DNA of 64,000 nt from Kribbella voronezhensis (GCF_004365175.1 NZ_SOCE01000002.1:310001-374000), one strand, 5' to 3'; counted from the first letter of the stretch, positions 8,763 through 18,399 are shown. Notes: generated by a model not told the origin, from the sequence alone. Translations and numbers: made by a program.

Positions 8763-9461
8763 ATGGGAAGCGAAGCGGGCCGGCGGATCCTCGTCGTCGA
8801 GGACGAACCGGTCATCAACCAGGCCGTCACCGACCGCCTGCGCGGCTCCGGCTACGACGTGGTGCAGGCCTGGGACGGCCCCGGCGCGGTCACCGTGTTC
8901 TCCGACACCGCGCCGGATCTGGTGCTGCTGGACGTGATGCTTCCCGGGTTCGACGGGCACGAGGTGTGCCGGCGGATCCAGGCCCGGCGGCCGGTCCCCG
9001 TGCTGATGCTGACTGCCCGCGACGACGAGGCGGACATCCTGGTGGGACTGGGCGTCGGAGCCGACGACTACCTGACCAAACCGTTTCGGATGCGGGAGTT
9101 GGTCGCGCGGGTCGGTGCCCTGTTGCGACGGGTCGACCGTGCCATGGAGCTTGCCACCCAGTCGAGCAGTGATCTGGGTGACTTGCGGATCGACGCTGCC
9201 GCCCGCCGGGTGTGGGTGGCCGACGCCGAGGTGCACCTGACCCCGACCGAGTTCGACCTGCTGCTCTGCCTCGCGGCCAGCCCTGGCGTCGTCCTCACCA
9301 GAGAGAACCTGTACGCCGAGGTCTGGGGCTGGCCGGGTGCCTCCGGGACACGGACGGTCGACAGCCACGTGAAGGCGCTGCGGGCCAAGATCGGCGCGGA
9401 CCGCGTGCGCACGGTCCACGGCGTCGGGTACGCGCTCGAAACGGTGCCGCCCGGTGAGTAA
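8763..9461 (+). CDS. OmpR-family response regulator
   Basis: A 232-residue two-component regulator. The receiver domain has the phosphoacceptor D57 (LLLDVMLPG), acidic residues near the start (VEDE) and K106 (YLTKPF). A winged-helix DNA-binding domain follows at about residues 135-228, ending in the usual RTVHGVGYALE. It overlaps the downstream kinase by eight bases, so the two are co-transcribed. The start is probably leaderless. Its target genes cannot be read from the sequence, although the DUF4173-like domain fused to the kinase suggests an envelope role. Confidence 0.94.
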   Translation: MGSEAGRRILVVEDEPVINQAVTDRLRGSGYDVVQAWDGPGAVTVFSDTAPDLVLLDVMLPGFDGHEVCRRIQARRPVPVLMLTARDDEADILVGLGVGADDYLTKPFRMRELVARVGALLRRVDRAMELATQSSSDLGDLRIDAAARRVWVADAEVHLTPTEFDLLLCLAASPGVVLTRENLYAEVWGWPGASGTRTVDSHVKALRAKIGADRVRTVHGVGYALETVPPGE

Positions 9462-12003
9462 GCCGCTGGACCTGGTCCGCTCGATCAAGGTGAAGTTGGG
9501 ACTCCTGGTCGCGGTCAGCGTCACCCTTGCCTCGGTCGGCGCCGCGGTCGGTGCCGTCGGCAGCGTCCCGGTCTGGCTGAGCATCCCGGTCACCGTGGCC
9601 TTGGCTCTCGGCGTGACGCAACTGCTGGCGGCGGGCATGACGTCGCCGCTGCGGGAGATGACCGCCGCCGCCCGGGTGATGGCCCGGGGCAACTACTCCG
9701 GCCGGGTCACCGCCACGTCGAGCGACGAGGTGGGCGAACTGGCCCGGGCCTTCAACCGGATGGCCGAGGACCTGGCCGCGGTCGATCGCCAGCGCCGCGA
9801 ACTCGTGGCGAACGTGAGCCACGAACTCCGTACTCCGCTGGCCGCCCTCTGTGCCGTCCTCGAGAACCTCGTCGACGGAGTCGCCGAACCGGATCCCGCC
9901 ACCCTCCGGACAGCGCTCGACCAGGCCGAGCGACTCGCTGCCCTCGCCTCCGACCTGCTCGACCTGGCCAGGGTCGACGCGGGCAAGGCAGAACTGTCCG
10001 CCCAGCAGGTGCCCGTCGCCGAGTTGCTGGAGCGCGCCGTCGCCGAGGCCGAGGTCATCGGCCGCGAGGTCCGGTACGACGTGTGCGTCACACCGCCGGA
10101 ACTCACAGCACAGGCCGACCCGGCGCGGCTCCACCAGTTGGTCGCCAACCTGCTCGACAACGCGTCCCGGCACAGCCCGGCCGGTGAGACCGTCCGGATC
10201 ACCGCCGCGAGGACGGCGACCGGCTGGCGGCTCGAGGTGGCCGACGAGGGGCCGGGCATCCCGGTCGCCGACCGGGACCGGGTCTTCGAGCGGTTCGGGA
10301 CGCTCGGCGAGGCCGAGGGTGGCGGCGGTACCGGGCTCGGTCTCGCGATCGCCCGCTGGGTGACCGACCTGCACGGCGGCACCATCCACTTCGTCGAGCC
10401 CGAGCCGCGCAGTACCGGAGCGCGGGTGCGCGTCGACCTCCCGAACCAAGCCGTCCACCAGAAAGCTGAGGAGCAAGTCATGACCAAGCCGGTCGACAGT
10501 CCCGTCCCCAAGGCGACCAGCACACCCACCCCTCCACCCCCGGCCGCCCGGGTGCCGGAGTCGGGAATGGACCTGTTGTTCGGCGCCTTCTGGCCGGACG
10601 CCCGCGTGCCGGGCAAGCTGCGCGCGGTGCTCTACAGCCTCGCGGTCGGTCTGCTGGCGGGCATCATCCTGCCGTTCCGCGACCTCGGGCTCGGCACCTT
10701 CGTCGTACTCGCGGCCGCCGGTGGCGTGATCCTGCGCTTCAGCGTCAACCGCCGGTCCCGGTTCACCCAGGCGTGTGCCGCGCTGTGTTTCCTGCTGGCG
10801 TCGACCGCCGTCTTCCGGGACGCGGGCTGGATCGTGATCCTGTGTTTCTTCGCCGGTGGTGCGGTCTGTGTGGCCGCACTGGTGAACGGACGGACGCTGC
10901 CGGCCTTCGTGCTGGCGGGTATCGCCTGGCCGCTCGCCGGTCTCCGCGGGCTTCCGTGGCTGGGCCGATCGCTGCAGGCGGTGACGGGGCTGCGGGCGAG
11001 TGCGGCCGCGTTGCGGACCGTTGTGTGGTCGGTGCTCGGTGTTCTCGTCTTCGGGCTGCTGTTCGCCTCCGCGGATGCGATCTTCGCCAAGTGGGTCGGT
11101 GCACTCGTCCCGGACCTGAAGTTCGATTCGTTCGTACTGCGTGCGTTCATCACCGTTGCGGTCGGGGGAGTGGTGCTGGCGGCAACCTACCTGGCCCTCA
11201 ACCCGCCGAACGTCGAGCCGGCCGTCGGGAGCGCCCGGCCGGTCGCCCGCCGGTACGAGTGGCTGGCGCCCGTCCTGCTGGTCGACGCGGTCTTCCTCGT
11301 GTTCCTGGCCGCGCAGGCCACTGCGAGCTTCGGTGGGCACGCCTACCTCGAGCGGATCACCGGGCTGACGTACGCGGAGTACGTCCATCAGGGCTTCGGC
11401 CAACTCACGGTCGCTACTGCGCTCACACTCCTGGTGGTGTGGGCGGCTGCCCGGAAGGCACCTCGTACTACGGCCGCGGACGTGGCCTGGTTGCGCGGAT
11501 CACTCGGACTGCTGTGCGTCCTGACCCTGGTAGTGGTTGCTTCAGCGCTCTATCGGATGCACGTCTACCAGCAGGCGTACGGCTTCACCCAGCTCCGCTT
11601 GCTGGTCGACGTCTTCGAAGGCTGGCTGGGACTGCTGGTGGTCGGTGTGCTGGTGGCGGGTCTGACGTTGCGGGCGAACTGGCTTCCCCGCGCGGCTTTG
11701 CTGAGTGGCGCCGGGCTGCTCCTTCTGCTGGCCGCCATCAACCCGGATGCCTGGATCGCGCAGCACAACGTGGACCGCTACGCCCAGACCGGCAAGGTGG
11801 ATTGGCCTTTCCTGCAAGAGCTTTCGGATGACGCCGTGCCGGTCCTGGCGACCCTGCCGCCGGACGTCGCCGGCTGTGCCCTGCAAGGCTACAGAGTCAG
11901 CGACGACGACTGGCTGGAGTGGAACCTCGGCCGCCATCGCGCCCAGTCCACGCTGCGAGCCGCCCACAACGCCCCGGCCGCGGTCTGCCCAGCCGTCCGC
12001 TGA
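9454..12003 (+). CDS. Sensor histidine kinase fused to a DUF4173-like membrane domain
   Basis: An 849-residue protein in two clear parts. Residues 1-340 are a complete HAMP-type kinase: two membrane helices, HAMP at about 60-113, phosphoacceptor H123 (NVSHELRTPL), an N box near LLDNASRH, and G boxes (DEGPGI, GTGLGLAIA). Residues 343-849 are a multispanning protein resembling DUF4173/DUF4153 proteins, with a proline-rich start. The junction contains an in-frame ATG at 10480 preceded by GAGGAG with six bases spacing, so the second part could also be made alone (508 residues). I infer that two adjacent genes became one by loss of a stop codon. A sequencing error at the junction is the main alternative. 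Confidence 0.88.
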   Translation: MSKPLDLVRSIKVKLGLLVAVSVTLASVGAAVGAVGSVPVWLSIPVTVALALGVTQLLAAGMTSPLREMTAAARVMARGNYSGRVTATSSDEVGELARAFNRMAEDLAAVDRQRRELVANVSHELRTPLAALCAVLENLVDGVAEPDPATLRTALDQAERLAALASDLLDLARVDAGKAELSAQQVPVAELLERAVAEAEVIGREVRYDVCVTPPELTAQADPARLHQLVANLLDNASRHSPAGETVRITAARTATGWRLEVADEGPGIPVADRDRVFERFGTLGEAEGGGGTGLGLAIARWVTDLHGGTIHFVEPEPRSTGARVRVDLPNQAVHQKAEEQVMTKPVDSPVPKATSTPTPPPPAARVPESGMDLLFGAFWPDARVPGKLRAVLYSLAVGLLAGIILPFRDLGLGTFVVLAAAGGVILRFSVNRRSRFTQACAALCFLLASTAVFRDAGWIVILCFFAGGAVCVAALVNGRTLPAFVLAGIAWPLAGLRGLPWLGRSLQAVTGLRASAAALRTVVWSVLGVLVFGLLFASADAIFAKWVGALVPDLKFDSFVLRAFITVAVGGVVLAATYLALNPPNVEPAVGSARPVARRYEWLAPVLLVDAVFLVFLAAQATASFGGHAYLERITGLTYAEYVHQGFGQLTVATALTLLVVWAAARKAPRTTAADVAWLRGSLGLLCVLTLVVVASALYRMHVYQQAYGFTQLRLLVDVFEGWLGLLVVGVLVAGLTLRANWLPRAALLSGAGLLLLLAAINPDAWIAQHNVDRYAQTGKVDWPFLQELSDDAVPVLATLPPDVAGCALQGYRVSDDDWLEWNLGRHRAQSTLRAAHNAPAAVCPAVR
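10468..10482 (+). promoter_or_regulatory. Internal ribosome binding site and ATG inside the fusion
   Basis: GAGGAG at 10468-10473, six bases of spacer and an in-frame ATG at 10480 lie exactly at the boundary between the kinase and the DUF4173-like part. This is the signal expected at the start of a separate gene and would allow independent production of the membrane domain from the fused reading frame. Confidence 0.6.
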
Positions 12004-12019
12004 TCGTCGATCGGTTGCT

Positions 12020-12046
12020 GAGGGCCCCGATGATTTCGGGGCCCTC
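12020..12046. terminator. Bidirectional terminator hairpin
   Basis: A perfect 11-base stem (GAGGGCCCCGA against TCGGGGCCCTC) with a five-base loop lies between the convergent stops at 12003 and 12052. No T tract follows, which is common in high-GC actinomycetes. It can serve both strands. Confidence 0.8.
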
Positions 12047-12051
12047 GGCAA

Positions 12052-14103
12052 TCATGCTTGCGTGGCCAGGACCCGCACGTCCCACGGACCGAGCGTGAGT
12101 TTGCCTTCCACCGAGGCGTCTGCCAGTACGTCGTACAGAGGCTCCTGCAGGTCGATGCCGACCGTGTCCCAGGACCAGTTGTGCACGAACTTGAGACGCC
12201 GCCCGTCGGCCGCGGTCGCTGACGTGATGCTGACGCTGGACGGCAGGTCGGTCTGCGGAGTCGGCGCGATCCAGCGGAACAACGCGACCGCGAGCGGTCC
12301 GTTGGGAACCGTGCCCACGTAGGTGATCCGGCCCTGACCATGAGCGCGGGTGGTGATCGCAGGCCAGCGCCCGAAGTGCGGATGGTCATAACTCGCCAGC
12401 ACCTCTGCGCCCTCGACCTGGAGACCGTCCGCCCAGCGGGTAGCTGCGGCGTCGCCTCCGAGTCGTAGGGCGTCTCCGTGGACCCGAACATCGTGACTGA
12501 GATTGCTGAACTCGTCGTATGTCACCCCCGCTGCCGCTGCGAGTCGACCAGGTTGCGCGTCGGTTCGAGCTCGTGCTTCTTGATCGGCGTAGCCGGTGCG
12601 TGGTCCGACGACGAGGTGACCGCCGGCTTCGGCGTACGCGACCAGTTGGTCCAGCAGGGTGTTGTCGGCCAGATACAGTCCCGGTACGACGAGCACGGGG
12701 TTCTCTGCGACCAGTTCGGTGCCGGTGAACTGACTGGTGTGCAGGACACGCACCTGCAAGCCCGCCTCGAAAGCCCCACGGTAGAAGGGATCGAAGAGAC
12801 CGTGGTACGAGCGTTCGTCCGGGCTGCCGTCCTGGTGGGAGAGCGCCGGGTACTTCTGCATCAGCCACTTGCTCGGCACGGAATACAGCATCGTCACGTC
12901 GCTGTCGGGTGTCAGGTCGACCACCAGCGAGCCGGCCGCCTCGAACTCCGCACCCAGTCGGGCGATCTCCTTGTACGTACGGCCGGGAATGCCGTTGTGG
13001 GGGAGTACTCCACCCCAGTACGTCTCCGCACCGAAGTGCAAGGTGTGCCAGTGCCAGTACTCGATCATCTTCGCGCCGCGCGAGACGAGGGCCCACGCCG
13101 CTTGCCGCCATTGGCCGTCGTACGCCGGCCGGTTGTCCCACGGGAAGCCGATGGACTGCGCGTTCGTCTCGGTGACGAGGTACGGGCGCTGCTGTGACGA
13201 GTACATCCGGTCCGCGCTGAGGTAGAGCGCCCACGTGCCGGTCGTGGTCCAGTTCTGTTGGACGTCAACTGGTGGTGGCTGCTGGAGCCCATCCTGCATC
13301 GCGTAGTACGGATTGCCGGCCGTCACGTCGAGCCGGCGAACCAACTCGTCGTCGGCGATCCCCGGGCGCTCGTAGGAGATGCAGGTGGTGACGAACTGGT
13401 CGGGGCGGGCGTACTCGCGGACGATGTCGGCCTGCCAGCCGATGAAGTCGGTGGTCAGGTCGGCCTGGAACTGCCGCCAGGCAACGTCGTACTGCGGTTG
13501 CACGTTGCCGTCCGGTGTCCACAGGTCGGCCCAGTCGGACAGGCGGTGGGACCAGTAGACGAGCCCCCACTCGTCGTTGAGCGTCTGCACATCGCCGTAC
13601 TTGTGCCGCAGGCTGTCCACGAACCGCTGGAACACCCCGTGGTTGTGCAGAAGCTCGTTCCCCGGCTCGTTGTCGACCTGGAAACCGATCACCGCCGGGT
13701 GGTCGGCATAGCGGGCGACGATCTTCCGGATCACCCGCTCCGCGTGGAAGAGGAATCCCGGGTGGGTGTAGTCGACCTCCTGGCGGGCACCCCAGCCGAT
13801 CCGTTGACCGGTCTTCCGTTCGCCCGCGATCTCGGGGTAGAGCCTGACCAGCCAGGGCGGTACGGCGTACGTCGGGGTGCCCAGCAGGACGGCGATGCCG
13901 CGGGCGTGCGCGCCGTCGAGGACGGGCTGCAGCCAGTCGAGGTCGAACCCGCCGTTCTCTGGCTCCCAGGTCGACCAGACCGACTCGCCGACCCGGATCA
14001 CCGAGAAGCGAGCCGCGGCCATCAGGTCGAGATCCTGCTCGAGCCGCTCGTGCGGCTGGTATTCGTGGTAGTACGCAGCGCCGAAGAGTACACGTTCTTG
14101 CAC
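12052..14103 (-). CDS. GH42 beta-galactosidase (second operon)
   Basis: A 683-residue GH42 enzyme, distinct from the first copy. The barrel starts with FGAAYYHEYQP; the acid/base is expected at about E146 (FQVDNEPGNE) and the nucleophile at about E312 (YLVTETNAQS). The trimerisation-like and C-terminal beta domains follow. No signal peptide is present, so it is cytoplasmic. The start is GTG at 14103 with GGAG seven bases upstream. It is the last gene of the LacI, binding protein, two-permease operon, 27 bases after the MalG-type permease. It probably hydrolyses beta-galactosides imported by that system. Confidence 0.92.
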   Translation of the reverse strand: MQERVLFGAAYYHEYQPHERLEQDLDLMAAARFSVIRVGESVWSTWEPENGGFDLDWLQPVLDGAHARGIAVLLGTPTYAVPPWLVRLYPEIAGERKTGQRIGWGARQEVDYTHPGFLFHAERVIRKIVARYADHPAVIGFQVDNEPGNELLHNHGVFQRFVDSLRHKYGDVQTLNDEWGLVYWSHRLSDWADLWTPDGNVQPQYDVAWRQFQADLTTDFIGWQADIVREYARPDQFVTTCISYERPGIADDELVRRLDVTAGNPYYAMQDGLQQPPPVDVQQNWTTTGTWALYLSADRMYSSQQRPYLVTETNAQSIGFPWDNRPAYDGQWRQAAWALVSRGAKMIEYWHWHTLHFGAETYWGGVLPHNGIPGRTYKEIARLGAEFEAAGSLVVDLTPDSDVTMLYSVPSKWLMQKYPALSHQDGSPDERSYHGLFDPFYRGAFEAGLQVRVLHTSQFTGTELVAENPVLVVPGLYLADNTLLDQLVAYAEAGGHLVVGPRTGYADQEARARTDAQPGRLAAAAGVTYDEFSNLSHDVRVHGDALRLGGDAAATRWADGLQVEGAEVLASYDHPHFGRWPAITTRAHGQGRITYVGTVPNGPLAVALFRWIAPTPQTDLPSSVSITSATAADGRRLKFVHNWSWDTVGIDLQEPLYDVLADASVEGKLTLGPWDVRVLATQA

Positions 14104-14130
14104 AGCGTTTCTCCAATGATAGAAGGTGAT

Positions 14131-14982
14131 TCAGCCCTTGACCCCGCCGGTGGACAGCCCGGACTGCCAGTACCGCTGCAGCAGCAGGAACGCGGTGATC
14201 AGCGGGATGACGGACAAGAGCGATCCGGTGACGACCGAGGACAGCAGCGCGCCGGTCGAGCCGCCACCGCCGGCGGACTGCGACGACCAGGCCGCCAGGC
14301 CGACCGTCACCGGGTAGAGCTTGGGATTGTTGAGCATGATCAGCGGCAGGAAGTAGTTGTTCCAGGTGGCCACCAGCGTGAACAGCAAGACAGTGACGAG
14401 TCCGGGGGAGAGCATCCGCAGCGCGACCTGGAAGAAGATCCGGAACTCGCTCGCGCCGTCGATCCGGGCGGCCTCGATGATGCCGTCCGGGATCGCGTCC
14501 TGAGCGTAGATGCGCATCAGGTACAGGCCGAACGGGCTGACGAGCGACGGCAGGATGATCGCCCATGGGCTGTTCACCAGCCCCACCTTGCTGAACAGCA
14601 GGTACGTCGGGATCGCCAGCGCGGTGGTCGGCACCATGATCGAGCCGAGCACCAGCGCGAACATCGCCCCGTTGCCGCGGAACCGGTACTTCGCGAAGCC
14701 GTAACCGCCGAGAGCGCACAGGAACGCCGCGCCGCCGGCACTCACGACCGAGTAGAAGACTGTGTTGAGCATCCACCGGGCGTAGACGCCACCGTCGTAC
14801 GTGACGGTCTGGCGGATGTTCGACAGCAGTGAGAAGTCCTTGCTGAACCAGAGGCCGAAGCTGGAGAACAGATCCCCGGTGGTCTTCGTGGACGCCACGA
14901 ACAGCCAGAACAACGGCAGCAGGAAGTACACGAACAGCGCGATCATGCCGATCATCAGGAGCTTGCTGCGACGTTCAGTCAT
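14131..14982 (-). CDS. ABC sugar transporter permease, MalG family
   Basis: A 283-residue permease with six predicted helices, an EAA-type loop (EAARIDGASEFRIF) and the C-terminal QSGLSTGGVKG typical of MalG proteins. The ATG at 14982 is chosen because it overlaps the upstream permease stop by four bases and gives the family's short cytoplasmic start (MTERRSK). The open frame extends far upstream only because GC-rich DNA lacks stops. It forms the channel with the MalF-type permease at 14979-15881. Confidence 0.92.
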   Translation of the reverse strand: MTERRSKLLMIGMIALFVYFLLPLFWLFVASTKTTGDLFSSFGLWFSKDFSLLSNIRQTVTYDGGVYARWMLNTVFYSVVSAGGAAFLCALGGYGFAKYRFRGNGAMFALVLGSIMVPTTALAIPTYLLFSKVGLVNSPWAIILPSLVSPFGLYLMRIYAQDAIPDGIIEAARIDGASEFRIFFQVALRMLSPGLVTVLLFTLVATWNNYFLPLIMLNNPKLYPVTVGLAAWSSQSAGGGGSTGALLSSVVTGSLLSVIPLITAFLLLQRYWQSGLSTGGVKG

Positions 14983-15881
14983 CGCTTGCTCCTTCGATTG
15001 GTCACGAACAGGACCGTGTACGAGGCGACCACGATGACCGCGCCGAGCAGGAACGAGACCGCGGCGGCATAGTTCACCTGCTGACCGGTGAAGGCGAGCG
15101 TGTAGGCGTACAGGTTGGGGGTGTAACCGCTGTCGATGACACTCGGGGCCAACCGTTGCAGAAGGTTCGGTTCTGCGAACAGCTGGAAGCTGCCGATGAC
15201 GGAGAAGATCAAGCACAGCAGGAGAGCCGGCCGGATCGCGGGGATCTTGATGCTCCACGCGGTCCGCCACGCGCCCGCGCCGTCGACGGCCGCCGCCTCG
15301 TAGAGCTCGTGCGGTACGGCGCGCAGGGCGGCGTACAGGATGATCATGTTGTAGCCGGTGAACTCCCAGGTGACGATGTTCGCCATCGAGCCGAGCATCC
15401 AGCCGTCGGAGAGGAACTTCGGCGCCGCGAGACCGAACTTGTCCGCCAGTTGCGCGACCGGGCCGAAGTCCGGCCCGTACAGGTAGCCCCACATCAGGGT
15501 GGCGACCACACTCGGTACGGCGTACGGCAGGAAGATCCCGAGCCGGAACGCCTTCGCGAACCGCAGCAGGCCGCTGTCGACAGCCAGTGCCGCGAGCAAC
15601 GAAATCGCCAGCATGATCGGCACCTGGAAGGCGAAGAACTTCGCGACTCGCAGCACGCCCTGCAACAACCGCTCGTCGTGGAGCGCGGTGACGTAGTTGT
15701 CCAGGCCGGCGAAGACGGTGCCGCCGATGAGCCGGTCCTGGAACAGGCTCAGGTACGCCGCATACGCCAGCGGCAGCACCAGCAAGGCGGCGAACACCAG
15801 CATGAACGGCGCGACGAACAGGTAGCCGCTTGCGGCGGGGTCGACACCCCGCCGCGTACGGCTGGAGGCGAGCCGACTCAT
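14979..15881 (-). CDS. ABC sugar transporter permease, MalF family
   Basis: A 300-residue permease. After a basic start (MSRLASSRTRRG) come six predicted helices and the EAA loop (YEAAAVDGAGAWRTAW). The ATG at 15881 overlaps the stop of the binding-protein gene by four bases (ATGA), and the end overlaps the next permease in the same way. Such spacing implies one transcript. It should work with the lipoprotein at 15878-17245 and an ATPase from elsewhere in the genome. Confidence 0.92.
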   Translation of the reverse strand: MSRLASSRTRRGVDPAASGYLFVAPFMLVFAALLVLPLAYAAYLSLFQDRLIGGTVFAGLDNYVTALHDERLLQGVLRVAKFFAFQVPIMLAISLLAALAVDSGLLRFAKAFRLGIFLPYAVPSVVATLMWGYLYGPDFGPVAQLADKFGLAAPKFLSDGWMLGSMANIVTWEFTGYNMIILYAALRAVPHELYEAAAVDGAGAWRTAWSIKIPAIRPALLLCLIFSVIGSFQLFAEPNLLQRLAPSVIDSGYTPNLYAYTLAFTGQQVNYAAAVSFLLGAVIVVASYTVLFVTNRRSKR

Positions 15882-17245
15882 GGATTGACCTTGAAGCCCT
15901 GGTTCTTGGCGTACGTCGTGGTCCTCGACTGCCACTGGTCGAGGGCGGCGCCGCTGTCGGACTTGTCCGCGAACGACTTGCCGACCGTCTCGTCCCAGTC
16001 TTTCGAGGCCTGGTCGAGGAACGGCGGCCACTGGAACTTCGCGTCGACCGTGTCGCTGATAGCGGAGAACACCTGGTTGACCTGCTGTCCTCCGTAGAAC
16101 GCGGGCTTCTGCTGGACGAACGAAGGATCTGCGAGGAGGGCCTTGGTCGCGGGGAACAAGAACTGCTGGGTGGCGAACATCTTGGTCGATGCCGCATCGG
16201 TGTTGAGGAACTCGGCCAGCTTGGCGGCGGCGATCGGGTTCTTCGTGCCGGACACGACCGCCGTGGTCGAACCACCCCAGTTGCCGGAGGTCTGCTTGCT
16301 CGCGTCCCACTGCGGCAGCGGGGCGGCGCGCCACTTACCACTGGTGGACTTGGCCGAACCGGACAGGAAGACCGGTCCCCAGGCAGCGGTGAGCCAGGTG
16401 GCGTACTGGCCGCGGTTGAGGGCCTGGTACCACTGGTCGGTGAAGTCGGGATCGGTCGACACCGAGCCGTCCTTGATCAGACCGTCCCAGTACGTCGCGA
16501 GCTTCTTCGACTGGTCGTTGTTCAGGTCGACCTTCACCGAGTCGGCGCCGGTGACCTCGAACGGTTTGAGCCCGGCCTGCCAGAGCAGGCCCATCCAGAC
16601 GCCGCTCTGGTTCGCGGCCAGGTTCGTCATGCTGATCTTCGGATCGGCGGCGTGCAGTTTGCGGGCCGCGGTGGCGAACTCGTCCCATGTCTTCGGGACG
16701 GCGATGCCGTACTTGTCGAAGATGTCCTTGCGGTACAGCATCCCCATCGGGCCGGTGTCCTGCGGGATCGCCCAGACCTCGCCGCCGGAGCCGGTCACCT
16801 GGTTCCAGGTCCAGTCGACGAACTGCGACTTCAGCGCGTCCGCGCCGTACGGACGAAGATCCACCAGGCTCTTCGTGATCGAGAAGGTCGGCACGTACTG
16901 GAACTCGATCTGCGCCGCGTCGGGGGCACCGGTACCGGCCTTCAGTGCGGTCCGGAGCTTGGTGTACTGCGGTCCGCCCTGGCCTGCGTTGACGACGGTG
17001 ACCTTGATCGCGGGGTACTTCTGCTCGAACAGCGCCACCTCCTTCTTGATGTCCGGCACCCAGGTCCAGAACGTGAGCTCGGTCGGGGTGGACATCGCCT
17101 TGTCGATGTCGGCCTGGCTGACCGCCTGGGCCTGACTCGAACTGGCGGCCGGCGAGCCGCCACCGCCACAGGCAGCGAGAGTGAGCACGGCGGCGAGAGT
17201 GACTGCGATACCGGCGCGTCGCCGGGCTTGCGGAAGACGGATCAC
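15878..17245 (-). CDS. ABC sugar transporter solute-binding lipoprotein
   Basis: A 455-residue family 1 binding protein. The N-terminus is basic (RLPQARRRAG), hydrophobic, then has lipobox LAAC followed by a Gly/Ser linker. The GTG at 17245 is preferred over the TTG at 17272 because GAGGAG lies nine bases before it and it gives a normal signal-peptide length. It is separated from the upstream lacI gene by about 100 bases that contain a 7-base-pair hairpin. It probably captures galactosides for the GH42 enzyme at the end of the operon. Confidence 0.91.
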   Translation of the reverse strand: MIRLPQARRRAGIAVTLAAVLTLAACGGGGSPAASSSQAQAVSQADIDKAMSTPTELTFWTWVPDIKKEVALFEQKYPAIKVTVVNAGQGGPQYTKLRTALKAGTGAPDAAQIEFQYVPTFSITKSLVDLRPYGADALKSQFVDWTWNQVTGSGGEVWAIPQDTGPMGMLYRKDIFDKYGIAVPKTWDEFATAARKLHAADPKISMTNLAANQSGVWMGLLWQAGLKPFEVTGADSVKVDLNNDQSKKLATYWDGLIKDGSVSTDPDFTDQWYQALNRGQYATWLTAAWGPVFLSGSAKSTSGKWRAAPLPQWDASKQTSGNWGGSTTAVVSGTKNPIAAAKLAEFLNTDAASTKMFATQQFLFPATKALLADPSFVQQKPAFYGGQQVNQVFSAISDTVDAKFQWPPFLDQASKDWDETVGKSFADKSDSGAALDQWQSRTTTYAKNQGFKVNP

Positions 17246-17280
17246 TGCGAACAACTCCTCGGAAAGTGGCAAGGCGGTGC

Positions 17281-17303
17281 CTGGGCAAGGGGCATCTGCC
17301 CAG
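17281..17303. promoter_or_regulatory. Intercistronic hairpin between lacI and binding-protein gene
   Basis: CTGGGCA at 17281-17287 pairs with TGCCCAG at 17297-17303 across a nine-base loop. It lies between the lacI stop and the binding-protein start. It could act as a weak terminator or mark a processing point that lets lacI and the importer be expressed at different levels. The stem is short, so function is uncertain. Confidence 0.35.
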
Positions 17304-17346
17304 TGCCTGGGTGGCTCAGGGATGGACTGCGGTCAGTGCGAAGAGG

Positions 17347-18399
17347 TCAGGACGCCGTACGAGCGGTGCCGGTGGACTGACGGACGATCAGCCGGAGCGA
17401 ATGTGGCTCCGAGGCGGAAGAGCGGTCGCCGGTGGGCGACTCGATCTCCGTGATGAGGTTCTGAATGCCGCGTTCGACGTGCACGTCGAAGTCCTGCGGG
17501 ATGGTGGTGAGCGGCGGCGTCAGGAACGCCGCGGTCGGGATGTCGTCGAAACCGACGATGCTGACGTCGCCGGGGACCGTGCGGCCGGCCTCGGTGAGCG
17601 CGCGCAGCACACCGATGGCCATGTCGTCGTTGGCGACGAAGATCGCGGTGACCTCGTCGTTGGCCGCCAGCTCCTGACCGGCCGCGTAGCCAGAGGCGGG
17701 GAGCCAATCGCCTTGCAGGACAGGCGGTTCGGGCGCGCCGGCATCGGCCAGAGCCTGCCGCCAGCCCGCCAGCCGGTCCCGGGCGGCCCACCAGCGCTGT
17801 GGGCCGGCGACATGCCAGACGGTCCGGTGACCGAGGCCGAGCAGGTGCTCGGTCGCGGCTCGCCCGGCGCCGACCCCGTCGCCGCCGACGACGATCATCG
17901 GCCGGGCGCTCAGGCCGGGGTAGTGTCCGAAGCTGAGCACCGGGATGTCGAGTGCGATCGGCCGGCCGTCGCCCTCGTCGATCGGCTCGGACAAGATGAT
18001 GCCGTCCACCCCCTGCTCGAGCAGGACGTCGACGGCGCCGGACACGCCCCCGGCGTCGCCTTCGAACGTGTTGACCATGCTGAGCGAATAGCCCGTACTG
18101 CGGAGGGCACGCTCGATCGCCACGAGTTGGGTCGAGGGACCGAACAGCGCCGTACCGAGGCAGACCACGCCGATCCGGCGGGTCCGGCCCGAGTTGAGCG
18201 CACGGGCGGCGTCGTTGCGGCGGTAGCCGAGTTCGCGCATGGCGGCCTGCACCCGGAGCCGGACCTCCTCCTTGACGTACGGCTCGTCGTTGAGCACCCG
18301 GGAGACGGTCTTCTGGGAGACACCCGCCAGCCGGGCCACATCCGTACTCCCGGGACGGCGCGCGGGCCTGCCCTCGGATGCCGGTCGCGCCTGGTCCAT
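17347..18399 (-). CDS. LacI-family repressor of the second GH42 operon
   Basis: A 350-residue LacI/GalR regulator with an N-terminal extension of about 17 residues before the helix-turn-helix (TDVARLAGVSQKTVSRVL, about residues 19-36), then the ligand domain. Two near-palindromic sites related to TGACTACGTAGTCA lie upstream at 18430-18462 and are likely its operators, so it should repress itself and the genes downstream. Its operator differs completely from that of the LacI at 7454-8473, so the two sugar operons can respond independently. Confidence 0.92.
   Translation of the reverse strand: MDQARPASEGRPARRPGSTDVARLAGVSQKTVSRVLNDEPYVKEEVRLRVQAAMRELGYRRNDAARALNSGRTRRIGVVCLGTALFGPSTQLVAIERALRSTGYSLSMVNTFEGDAGGVSGAVDVLLEQGVDGIILSEPIDEGDGRPIALDIPVLSFGHYPGLSARPMIVVGGDGVGAGRAATEHLLGLGHRTVWHVAGPQRWWAARDRLAGWRQALADAGAPEPPVLQGDWLPASGYAAGQELAANDEVTAIFVANDDMAIGVLRALTEAGRTVPGDVSIVGFDDIPTAAFLTPPLTTIPQDFDVHVERGIQNLITEIESPTGDRSSASEPHSLRLIVRQSTGTARTAS

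Noticed and set aside
9295..11403. A 702-codon open frame on the minus strand
   Set aside because: Antisense to the kinase-DUF4173 gene; low-complexity Arg, Gly, Glu and Pro sequence without any family feature.
13265..14776. A 503-codon minus-strand frame across GH42 and a permease
   Set aside because: It runs in a different frame through two genes with clear catalytic and EAA motifs; no plausible protein.
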